Source: an uncultured bacterium
GTDB lineage: Bacteria > Bacillota > Clostridia > Lachnospirales > Lachnospiraceae
Direction of reading: 5' to 3'
Assembly (NCBI GenBank): GCA_945871045.1
Contig: CAMBUC010000136.1
Coordinates: 1-6,064, forward strand
Length of the DNA: 6,064 bases
In this document: positions 1 to 5,858 of the stretch, piece by piece
How the letters are laid out: each line of letters starts with the position of its first letter
Position numbering within the stretch: position 1 is the first letter of the stretch
Program-made: the position numbers and the translations under genes
The notes under the pieces: model-generated
The model's input: only the letters and a program-made list of their open reading frames with translations
What the model was told of the DNA's origin: nothing
Database searches by the model: none

Positions 1-2375
1 TTTGCGGTAATTGTTACTGTATAGTCTTTGTCATAGGCAAATTGTGCTGAAGTTTCCATTGCAAGCGTTGCCGTCGCAGCATTTGCAGCAACGGTCGCTG
101 TTGCAGTCAAAGTATCTTCCTGATAAACCTTGATGAGATATGAAGCCACATGTGCCGCATCGTCATTTGAATTGATATATGCATCAAAAGCTAATGTTTT
201 TGCTCCCATATCAAGAGATACATTTGATAATGCTGTTGGCGCTTTCAGCTGAATTGTCTTCGTTCCAATATTCTTTTTATCAACAATCATTGGCTCTGAC
301 GCATCTGAATCTACGACGTAACCATCAGCTCCATCATCTCCACCATCTGTGTTTGCCTTTGTTCTAAAGTAAATCTGATCACCTGCTTTAGCGTCAAATT
401 CAGCATCTGAAGCATCTGTCCAGGCTCCGTCAGTGCCGATCCTATACTGGATGTTATTAAAATCTGCAGGAGTAGTAAATTTTACCTTTCCATATGAAAT
501 TAAATTGAGATCACTGGTCTCTAATGGCAATTGTGACGGTGTAGCTGCTTTTACATAGATATAAACGGTTCCATATGTATTTGTATTATACAAGCCAGTA
601 TCGGTTGGTGTAAATGTCACACCAACACTTTTGGAGGCTGAGAGGGTCGTAGTATTTTTATCTGTAAATGACCATGTTCCCGCGATATCAACGCCACCAC
701 ATTTTGCAGTTCCTTTAATGTTTGACGCATCTATGCCGCCACCATTTGCCAGCGCAGTCTCCTTTGAATTCCCGGTATATGTAATGTCAGATACTTCGAT
801 GTCTCGAGCTGCATCCTTTTTGGCTGTATAGGTCACTGTTTTTGCATCGCTTGTCTTTCCGATATATGTAGCAACATACTTCACTACAACTTTGATATCA
901 GAAGCATCATCGGACTTCGTCTTTAAATACGCTTTTGCTGCAGCCCATGATTCCAGTTTATTATTATCTTGTACATCTGTCTTATAATAGGTTGTCTCAA
1001 TCGTAGCTGTATTTGGCAGATAATTGGTTACTGTTACAGTTCTCTCTGTCAATGTCTCTACATCTGATACATATACATCCTCCGCATTGCCACTCGGACT
1101 CAGATAGATCTCCGGTTTCGGTGCATATTTTACAGTGGATGTGCAGGTATTATATCCACTCTTAGAAAGCTTGACAGAATGTGCGCCGCCTTTCATTGCA
1201 GCGACAGTGAGCTTGTATTTATCGCCCTCGTACTGACTGTTTACAGCCACATCGTCAACCGTAAATGTTACGCCTTCCATCTCACTCATTTCAACATGAA
1301 TAGTTGTATCATCGCTCGCTTCGACAGACTTAACCGTAAAGTTCGATAACGCCTGTGCAGGAGGCGCATAACTTCCCGAAGCGGATGCGTTTGCGTCATC
1401 CTTCTTATCCTCAGAAGACTTGGTCCACTCTCCCGTCTTCATGGATGCACCTGCGGCAACCTTTTTGGTTATTCCATCTGCCATTGTAACATCGATCGCC
1501 CGTGTTGTCTTGTTATTGACCGTCACATCTGCTCCCTCTGCCACAAAAATCTTAGAGCCTTCTGCTCCCTCGGACAGATTTACTTCTGCCTTTGCATTTG
1601 CAGCCACATCGACCATAGTAGCAGCATTGACCTTTGCTCCATCTGCATTCACAACGACTGCAATTGTATTTGTTGTCGCACCGTCAAGTGTAACATTTGC
1701 AGCGCTGTTTACGACAACCTTTCCCAGCTCTGCCGCGTCAGCTACAGTGACCTTTGCATCTGCACGAACAACGATTGTCGGCACATCTGCACTCAGCTTT
1801 ACGGAAGCAGGCTTTTGAATATTTAATGTCGAGCCATCTTTGCTGACTGCAACAGGCGTGCTCTTGGAGCTTCCTTTCACTGTCAAGGAAGTCTTTGCCT
1901 TTATTTTTAAGGCAGTCAGTTCTCCATTATCAGTTACGGTGAGCTTTGTTCCATTCTGGGAAACAGTTACCTGTGTAGCGGTCGCTGCAGCGCTTTCCAC
2001 AAATGACAGGCTATTATTATCTTTGATTGTGATCTTGTTCGCACTTCCCTTTTCCGTATACTTTTTCGCATCCGAAATAGTGATGCTTTTAAAAACTCCT
2101 TTATTGTTGATCGTTGCTTTTTGCGCGTCAATTACAAGCTGCTTCTTTTCATACTCCCCTACCGGAATGGTAATCGTGACATTTTTAGAAGTCTTAATTA
2201 TAATCTTCGTCACCTTGTTGTTTTTGAGTGCTGCTTTTAACTGCATCTCGTCTGTCACAGTGACAGTTTTGGCGCTGGCTGCCTGTGCACTTGTCAATGG
2301 CGCGATTGATCCCGCTACAGCAAGTGTCACAGCCAAAATTCCAGCAAATAATAGATTTGCTGCTTTGTTTTTCAT
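1..2375 (-). CDS. Large secreted surface protein, beta-helix plus Ig-like modules (C-terminus outside window)
   Basis: An uninterrupted frame runs from an ATG at 2375-2373 to the left edge, giving 791 residues with no stop. Residues 1-32 form a signal peptide: a KNK n-region, a hydrophobic core (LLFAGILAVTLAVAG) and an AQA cleavage site. Residues about 37-315 are rich in Val, Thr, Ala, Asn and Asp, with short alternating strands (VTITI, ITIKD, KVTVA, NVTLDG, EVNLS), as in right-handed beta-helix or solenoid folds. Residues 316-342 are a charged then Ser/Ala/Pro linker. From about 343 on there are beta-sandwich modules; 526-610 (YTGNS, AGTWSF, VGVTFTPTDTG) resembles the Ig-like repeats of Firmicutes surface proteins, and 613-791 looks fibronectin-like. 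Only two cysteines are present (C411, C559). An AGGA lies 12 nt before the ATG, a long spacing, but the signal peptide fixes the start. It probably acts outside the cell as an adhesin or glycan-binding protein; that function and the anchor are not shown. Confidence 0.9.
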   Translation of the reverse strand, partial: MKNKAANLLFAGILAVTLAVAGSIAPLTSAQAASAKTVTVTDEMQLKAALKNNKVTKIIIKTSKNVTITIPVGEYEKKQLVIDAQKATINNKGVFKSITISDAKKYTEKGSANKITIKDNNSLSFVESAAATATQVTVSQNGTKLTVTDNGELTALKIKAKTSLTVKGSSKSTPVAVSKDGSTLNIQKPASVKLSADVPTIVVRADAKVTVADAAELGKVVVNSAANVTLDGATTNTIAVVVNADGAKVNAATMVDVAANAKAEVNLSEGAEGSKIFVAEGADVTVNNKTTRAIDVTMADGITKKVAAGASMKTGEWTKSSEDKKDDANASASGSYAPPAQALSNFTVKSVEASDDTTIHVEMSEMEGVTFTVDDVAVNSQYEGDKYKLTVAAMKGGAHSVKLSKSGYNTCTSTVKYAPKPEIYLSPSGNAEDVYVSDVETLTERTVTVTNYLPNTATIETTYYKTDVQDNNKLESWAAAKAYLKTKSDDASDIKVVVKYVATYIGKTSDAKTVTYTAKKDAARDIEVSDITYTGNSKETALANGGGIDASNIKGTAKCGGVDIAGTWSFTDKNTTTLSASKSVGVTFTPTDTGLYNTNTYGTVYIYVKAATPSQLPLETSDLNLISYGKVKFTTPADFNNIQYRIGTDGAWTDASDAEFDAKAGDQIYFRTKANTDGGDDGADGYVVDSDASEPMIVDKKNIGTKTIQLKAPTALSNVSLDMGAKTLAFDAYINSNDDAAHVASYLIKVYQEDTLTATATVAANAATATLAMETSAQFAYDKDYTVTITA

Positions 2376-2533
2376 ATGCTTTTCTCATCCTTTCTTTAAA
2401 ATTAAGTAATCGCCTCTCTTGCATTTCGCAGCGTACGCACTTGTCTCGAATAACTGCTTGTTGAAGGTGCCAGAGCCGCATATTTCCTGATTTTTCTTAA
2501 AGGAATCGAAGTAGATCCGATACCTCGATTCTC
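2376..2533 (-). promoter_or_regulatory. Long 5' leader of the surface-protein gene
   Basis: If the minus-strand promoter at 2540-2548 is used, the surface-protein mRNA starts near 2533 and has a leader of about 158 nt. Its first 30 nt form the stem-loop listed separately. The remainder holds an 8-bp palindrome GCGTACGC and a weak ribosome binding site (AGGA, 2388-2391). I compared it by eye with c-di-GMP-I, SAM, THF and ydaO-type riboswitch cores and recognised none. An out-of-frame ATG at 2388 lies 13 nt before the true start, but its frame runs into the signal-peptide coding region without resembling a protein. Confidence 0.4.
2503..2531 (-). promoter_or_regulatory. Stem-loop at the 5' end of the surface-protein leader
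   Basis: The arms GAATCGA (2503-2509) and TCGATTC (2525-2531) are perfect inverted repeats. With an inner GTA/TAC and a G-U wobble in the minus-strand RNA, they make an 11-bp stem with a 7-nt loop. It begins within a few nucleotides of the predicted transcript start. No T-run follows on either strand, so it is not an intrinsic terminator. It could protect the mRNA 5' end, be part of an RNA switch, or be a protein-binding DNA palindrome. Confidence 0.6.
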
Positions 2534-2539
2534 CCGTTT

Positions 2540-2548
2540 ATCATATCA
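2540..2548 (-). promoter_or_regulatory. Probable extended -10 promoter for the surface-protein gene
   Basis: On the minus strand TGA-TATGAT forms an extended -10 element. No good -35 hexamer sits at the right distance, but an A-rich run at 2565-2577 lies just upstream and could act as an UP-like element. The TGATATG unit is tandemly duplicated here (2542-2555), which offers a second, shifted -10 candidate. The call rests on one element only, so it is tentative. Confidence 0.4.
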
Positions 2549-2587
2549 CATATCACATCCCATTTTCTTTTTTTTACAAATCTGGGC

Positions 2588-2619
2588 GAAAATCCGACAA
2601 AACTGGTTATCTGATTTTC
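2588..2619. repeat. Inverted repeat between the two divergent promoters
   Basis: GAAAATC (2588-2594) and GATTTTC (2613-2619) are perfect 7-bp inverted arms around an 18-bp spacer. Flanking GGGC (2584-2587) and GCCC (2626-2629) are also complementary, but one side carries an extra 6 nt. The element ends about 20 bp before the kinase -35 and lies about 40 bp from the surface-gene -10, a position suited to an operator serving either promoter. No known regulator site is recognised. Confidence 0.45.
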
Positions 2620-2638
2620 TGGGTAGCCCGTGGCTCTC

Positions 2639-2668
2639 TTGACACCTCAAAAAATCTGTTGCTATACT
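2639..2668 (+). promoter_or_regulatory. SigA-type promoter for the histidine kinase gene
   Basis: A perfect -35 TTGACA (2639-2644) is followed after 18 bp by TATACT (2663-2668). A TG at 2660-2661 makes the -10 an extended one. Transcription should start near 2675, downstream of the in-frame ATG at 2671, which supports 2698 as the real start codon and gives a short leader of about 23 nt. Confidence 0.8.
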
Positions 2669-2697
2669 AAATGAATCTGATAAACGGAGGTTTTCAA

Positions 2698-4626
2698 ATG
2701 AGAAAAGAAACAAAGAAATTACCAATAACGATTTTTGCAATTATTCTGTCCATCCTGCTGGGCATCCCTTCCGCGATGGCAGTCTTTTATTATACCAGGC
2801 CCATGGATGATGCCTCCTATGATCTGTCCCTGCTTCCGGAGGACGGGCAGGAATGGGAAGGAAATAAGGGATGGACGGTGTACACAGACGAAGCAGGAAA
2901 CGTCACGGAACTGAGCCCGGATGGCGCCGGCGGATATCTCGGCGTCGATCATCCGGGACAGACCTTTTACTATTCCCGAACATTGACAGAGGAACTGGAC
3001 AGCCCCACGCTGCAGATCGGCTCCGTCAATCAGACCTTCAGCATTTTTATTGGTGACACACTGATCTATACTGACTTTCCGGAGCAAGAAAACCGGATCG
3101 GCTACTTAGAACTTACCAACTTGGAATGGGATCGTTTGGAAACGATCTCCGTTTCCCTTCCACCGGATTATCTCGGTCAGACGCTGACCATCGCCCAGTC
3201 CAGTCCGGTCTACTCTGAAGTGCAGAATGACTTGGTCACGGTATGGCCCTGCAATGTGAAACTTTACTGCGGATATGCCTATGAGAGCGGTCTGATCGCA
3301 TCCGCTTCTCAGACCATGCTCCCCGTAGCATTTCTGTTTGCACTGGAACTGCTTTTGTTAGCGACATTTATCCGAAATGCCTCCGCCGGAAGCATCTCCC
3401 TTCAACTTCCAGTGCTTGCGCTTGCCATCCTGTTTCAGATAGGCAGTATTCTGGCAAAAGCAGATTTCACCGCCAAGTATATCGTAACTCCTTCCATTGA
3501 TCTGGTTTGGATATGCTTCCACGTGTCCGTTGGAATACTGTTGCTTTTTCTTGCTCTGCGTGCGAAACAGCTCCGTCCGCTGTATCTGGTCTGCACCGCT
3601 CTCCAGTGGTGCGCCACGCTTCTTTACCTTGTCGTACAGACAAAAAAGTTTGTAGCATACGGTGATCTGTATGTGTTTTTCATATACCTGCCACAGTACG
3701 TTGGATTCTTTGTACTGTTTGCTGCACTGATCGGTGCTTTCTGGCTTTGGGAAAAAGGATACCGCTTCTTCCGCCATCTGGCACAGACTTCACTGATCCT
3801 GACCGGCGCTTATGTTCTGTTTCTGATCACCAGCGTTCCTCTTTCCTCCGATTATGCATCATCTGTCTTTTCACGGCTCGGTGGAGAACTGACAGGAAAC
3901 GCTCCCAACCTTTCACTGCGCCTGATCTGGAATCTTGTGCTGGTCTCCAGTCTGGCAGCCATCGTGCTGGAGTTGTTTGAGCAGGAAGCAGAGCGCCGCA
4001 CAGAACTGGCCGTTTTGTCAGCTAGAAATGAACTTGCACTTGAAAGCTATGAGAACCTTCGTCAGCAGTCACAGGAAGTGATGATGATCCGCCACGACAC
4101 CATGAAGCACTATTCCCTGCTGCGCACAATGGCAAAGGATACCCCAGAGCGGATAGAAAGTTATCTGGATGAACTGATCGGACAGGTAGAAGCTGTTCGC
4201 CCCGTCGTGTCCAGTAAAAACCAGACCTTGAACATCCTTTTGAACGGAAAACTCAATGCTGCAGCCGAAAAAGGCATTTCCACAGAAATTGTCCGCGCCG
4301 ATGCACCGGAGCAGTTGCCGCTGACCGATTCCGAACTCTGCTGTCTGATCGCAAACATTCTGGACAATGCGATCAGCGCTGCCTCCGCACCCGGAACAAG
4401 TGAGCCTTACATCAAGTTGGATTTTCACTGTAAAGACCAGCACTTTGTATTTACCTGCGAAAATTCCAAATTGGCTTCAGATAGCACAAAGAAAAAAACA
4501 CCCACGCCGGAGCAAGGGTATGGGTTAAAGATCATGCGACAGATCATGAGCCGCTTTGGGGAGCATACGCTTTCCATCGAGGAATCAGACACGATTTATC
4601 AGGTAACAGTGATCCTTCCGCTGTAA
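2698..4626 (+). CDS. Membrane sensor histidine kinase, GHKL/HPK10 type (AgrC-like core)
   Basis: The 642-residue protein starts at the ATG 7 nt after GGAGG (2686-2690); an in-frame ATG at 2671 lies ahead of the predicted transcript start. Residues 9-30 are a first membrane helix. Residues 31-200 form an extracytoplasmic, mostly beta, aromatic-rich domain. Seven hydrophobic segments follow (about 206-225, 234-253, 265-288, 293-313, 322-350, 362-380, 405-427), a layout like 7TM sensor receptors with an outside ligand domain. A charged, probably coiled-coil stretch (428-460) leads to the H-box RHDTMKH with phosphoacceptor His466. The N-box is NILDNAISAA from Asn553 and the G-box is GYGLKIM (607-613), so ATP binding looks intact. 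It should autophosphorylate and pass the phosphate to a LytTR regulator, probably the convergent one at 4703-5419. The ligand cannot be read from the sequence; an autoinducing peptide, cell-wall signal or glycan are possibilities only. Confidence 0.95.
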   Translation: MRKETKKLPITIFAIILSILLGIPSAMAVFYYTRPMDDASYDLSLLPEDGQEWEGNKGWTVYTDEAGNVTELSPDGAGGYLGVDHPGQTFYYSRTLTEELDSPTLQIGSVNQTFSIFIGDTLIYTDFPEQENRIGYLELTNLEWDRLETISVSLPPDYLGQTLTIAQSSPVYSEVQNDLVTVWPCNVKLYCGYAYESGLIASASQTMLPVAFLFALELLLLATFIRNASAGSISLQLPVLALAILFQIGSILAKADFTAKYIVTPSIDLVWICFHVSVGILLLFLALRAKQLRPLYLVCTALQWCATLLYLVVQTKKFVAYGDLYVFFIYLPQYVGFFVLFAALIGAFWLWEKGYRFFRHLAQTSLILTGAYVLFLITSVPLSSDYASSVFSRLGGELTGNAPNLSLRLIWNLVLVSSLAAIVLELFEQEAERRTELAVLSARNELALESYENLRQQSQEVMMIRHDTMKHYSLLRTMAKDTPERIESYLDELIGQVEAVRPVVSSKNQTLNILLNGKLNAAAEKGISTEIVRADAPEQLPLTDSELCCLIANILDNAISAASAPGTSEPYIKLDFHCKDQHFVFTCENSKLASDSTKKKTPTPEQGYGLKIMRQIMSRFGEHTLSIEESDTIYQVTVILPL

Positions 4627-4641
4627 GTCTTCAAAATGCCG

Positions 4642-4693
4642 AAACCTCCCAACATTTGCAAAAGCATTTAGCCTTGCAAATATTGGGAGGTTT
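4642..4693. terminator. Shared bidirectional terminator between kinase and response regulator
   Basis: The arms at 4642-4661 and 4674-4693 pair over 20 positions with a single exception, around a 12-nt loop. On the plus strand the stem runs into TTTTATGGTT, a fair U-tract for the kinase mRNA. On the minus strand it is followed by TTTCGGCATTTT, a weaker tract for the regulator mRNA. The exceptional pair (4653/4682) is C-A in plus RNA but a G-U wobble in minus RNA. It starts 15 nt after the kinase stop and ends 9 nt before the end of the regulator gene. Confidence 0.88.
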
Positions 4694-4702
4694 TATGGTT
4701 AC

Positions 4703-5419
4703 CTAAATCTTCATGTAGTAAACAAATGCCTGACGCACCTGCTTCACCCGGTGCTTGCTGACCGGAATCATCCGTTTGTCTGTCAGTTCCAAAGCATCCG
4801 TCCGAAGACTCTGCACATGGTGCCAGTTCACCAGAAAACTTTGGTGACACCGGATAAAATCATGTTCCGGAAGCATTTCTTCCAGATCCGACATGGAAAT
4901 GCTGGCATCATACTCTTCCTGTTCCAGTCTGATCCTGCACTTTCTGCCCATGATCTCGGCATAATAGATATCCTTTGGCGCGATCCTTCTCATAGTTCCG
5001 CTGACCGGCAATAACAGTTCCCGCTCCTTTTGGTACTGCCCATAGCAAAACAAAATGGCTTCCTTTAACTTCTCTTTATCCAAAGGTTTTGCCAGATACC
5101 GGGCAGCGGACACTTCATAACCCTGTAGTGCCATCTCACGGTTTGATGATATAAATATGATGGAAGCCCGCTCGTTCTTCCCACGTAGTACCCGCGCAAG
5201 TTCAATGCCATCCAGCCCCGGCATCAGTACATCAATCAACAAAAGCGCATAGTTCTCACCCCTCTGTATGGTCTCTAGCAGTGTCTCAGCACGATCAAAA
5301 CAAGTGATCCTTGGGATCATCCCTTCTGCCTTGCAGATCTCCTCTGTCAACTGTGCAACTTCCTCTTTATCTGTCTGCGTGTCATCACAGACAGCAATAT
5401 CCATTGTTTGGTTCTTCAT
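4703..5419 (-). CDS. Response regulator, REC-LytTR (AgrA/LytR family)
   Basis: This 238-residue transcription factor has two domains. The receiver domain (about 6-125) has the acidic pair Asp12-Asp13, phosphoacceptor Asp63 in LIDVLMPGLDG, Ser91 and Lys111 before a proline, so all active-site positions are present. The LytTR DNA-binding domain spans about 138-238, with the signatures FIRCHQSFLVNWHHV (188-202) and IPVSKHRVKQVRQAF (218-232). Length is normal for the family. The start is chosen because GGAG (5427-5430) lies 7 nt upstream; Met6 is a less likely alternative. The gene faces the kinase gene, with 76 bp between stop codons and a common terminator, and it is the likely phosphate acceptor of that kinase. 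Its targets are unknown; its own promoter and the divergent surface-protein/kinase region are candidates. LytTR proteins usually bind tandem 9-bp direct repeats, which I did not find convincingly here. Confidence 0.96.
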   Translation of the reverse strand: MKNQTMDIAVCDDTQTDKEEVAQLTEEICKAEGMIPRITCFDRAETLLETIQRGENYALLLIDVLMPGLDGIELARVLRGKNERASIIFISSNREMALQGYEVSAARYLAKPLDKEKLKEAILFCYGQYQKERELLLPVSGTMRRIAPKDIYYAEIMGRKCRIRLEQEEYDASISMSDLEEMLPEHDFIRCHQSFLVNWHHVQSLRTDALELTDKRMIPVSKHRVKQVRQAFVYYMKI

Positions 5420-5458
5420 TCGTTGTCTCCATCATGTCTTTCCAATTACATTTTATCT

Positions 5459-5498
5459 GACGTTTTAAATCTTCCTTGCGGATATTCCTCAAAACGTC
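5459..5498. repeat. Inverted repeat GACGTTTT upstream of the response regulator gene
   Basis: GACGTTTT (5459-5466) and AAAACGTC (5491-5498) are perfect 8-bp inverted arms separated by 24 bp, so their centres are 32 bp apart, about three helical turns. The right arm abuts a weak minus-strand -35 candidate (TTGAGG) and the left arm overlaps a weak -10 candidate (TTTAAA) 17 bp downstream of it. Each arm contains ACGTT, which fits the core of the LytTR half-site consensus, but LytTR sites are usually direct repeats. It may be an operator for the regulator's own promoter. Confidence 0.5.
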
Positions 5499-5500
5499 CC

Positions 5501-5532
5501 TAACAAAAACCCCGGCGCTTACGCTCCGGGGT
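5501..5532 (-). terminator. Intrinsic terminator of rpsU
   Basis: On the minus strand a GC-rich stem, ACCCCGGAGC paired with GCGCCGGGGT (10 positions, one mismatch), closes a 4-nt GTAA loop. It is followed directly by TTTTTGTTA. It lies 24 nt past the rpsU stop codon and separates rpsU from the response regulator gene downstream, which therefore needs its own promoter. Confidence 0.92.
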
Positions 5533-5556
5533 CTCATTGCATTCACTATAACCGAA

Positions 5557-5733
5557 TTAGTTATATTTACGCTTTCTAGCTGCTTCAGATTTCTTTTTGC
5601 GCTTTACAGAGGGCTTCTCATAATGCTCTCTCTTACGAATCTCCTGCTGGATACCTGCCTTTGCACAGTTTCTTTTGAATCTGCGTAAAGCGCTATCTAA
5701 AGTCTCGTTCTCTTTTACTGTAACACTAGACAT
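5557..5733 (-). CDS. rpsU: 30S ribosomal protein bS21
   Basis: This complete 58-residue gene begins MSSVTVKENETLDSALRRFK and ends in a strongly basic tail (KRKKKSEAARKRKYN). Both match the S21 family over its full length and its usual size in Firmicutes. The protein is a small-subunit component next to the 3' end of 16S rRNA, where it assists translation initiation. Two purine-rich stretches precede the ATG: AGGTG with a 5-nt gap, and GGAGGGAGG about 10 nt further out; either could pair with the anti-Shine-Dalgarno sequence. The gene has its own promoter at 5812-5839 and its own terminator at 5501-5532, so it appears monocistronic. Nothing is unusual in the protein itself. Confidence 0.98.
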   Translation of the reverse strand: MSSVTVKENETLDSALRRFKRNCAKAGIQQEIRKREHYEKPSVKRKKKSEAARKRKYN

Positions 5734-5753
5734 TCTTACACCTAACCTCCCTC

Positions 5754-5779
5754 CAGTTGTAAATTGTGCACATCAACTG
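5754..5779 (-). promoter_or_regulatory. Possible stem-loop in the rpsU leader next to the ribosome binding site
   Basis: In the minus-strand transcript CAGTTG and CAACTG form a perfect 6-bp stem around a 14-nt loop that contains most of an 8-bp palindrome, TGTGCACA. The 3' arm directly touches the GGAGGGAGG run. This could affect ribosome access or be a site of autogenous control, but the stem is short and may be chance. Confidence 0.3.
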
Positions 5780-5811
5780 TAAGGTTCTATTTCCTAATTG
5801 CACTGCAAATA

Positions 5812-5839
5812 ATTATACCATATATTTTCAGTTCGTCAA
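5812..5839 (-). promoter_or_regulatory. SigA-type promoter of rpsU
   Basis: On the minus strand a -35 TTGACG (5834-5839) is followed after 16 bp by a perfect -10 TATAAT (5812-5817). Transcription should begin near 5805, giving a leader of about 70 nt. It lies between the dehydrogenase stop codon and rpsU, and strong matches suit a ribosomal protein gene. Confidence 0.85.
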
Positions 5840-5858
5840 GAGTGTTTTATGAAAAAGA

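Noticed and set aside
179..2409. Plus-strand open frames at 179-367, 631-831, 1420-1818 and 1840-2409, some looking hydrophobic and signal-like
   Set aside because: They lie antisense to the surface-protein gene. Their Val/Ala/Phe/Thr-rich products are the expected mirror of its Thr/Lys/Asp/Ala codons, and none has domain character.
2194..2481. Minus-strand 95-codon frame with a CVRC motif, starting in the leader of the surface gene
   Set aside because: It overlaps the surface-gene start by about 180 bp in another frame, has no good ribosome binding site at 2481 and reads as a shadow. A leader peptide is not excluded but is not supported.
2376..2533. Known riboswitch in the surface-gene leader
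   Set aside because: The conserved core strings of c-di-GMP-I, SAM, THF and ydaO-type riboswitches are absent on reading; a covariance search would be needed to exclude rarer classes.
2533..2541. CCCGTTTAT, which matches the LytTR half-site consensus at eight of nine positions
   Set aside because: No second copy sits at the spacing expected of LytTR direct repeats, and one such near match is expected by chance.
2671..2697. Earlier in-frame ATG for the kinase at 2671
   Set aside because: It lies upstream of the transcript start predicted from the promoter at 2639-2668 and has no ribosome binding site; GGAGG at 2686-2690 fits the ATG at 2698.
2546..2740. Minus-strand 64-codon frame across the divergent control region
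   Set aside because: It overlaps the kinase promoter, ribosome binding site and start on the opposite strand, and shows no recognisable protein pattern.
2719..4443. Several open frames antisense to or out of frame with the kinase gene
   Set aside because: The kinase frame has all family motifs and a good ribosome binding site; the others are frame shadows without domains.
5268..5688. Plus-strand frames at 5268-5468 and 5476-5688
   Set aside because: They are antisense to the response regulator and rpsU genes and have no features of real proteins.
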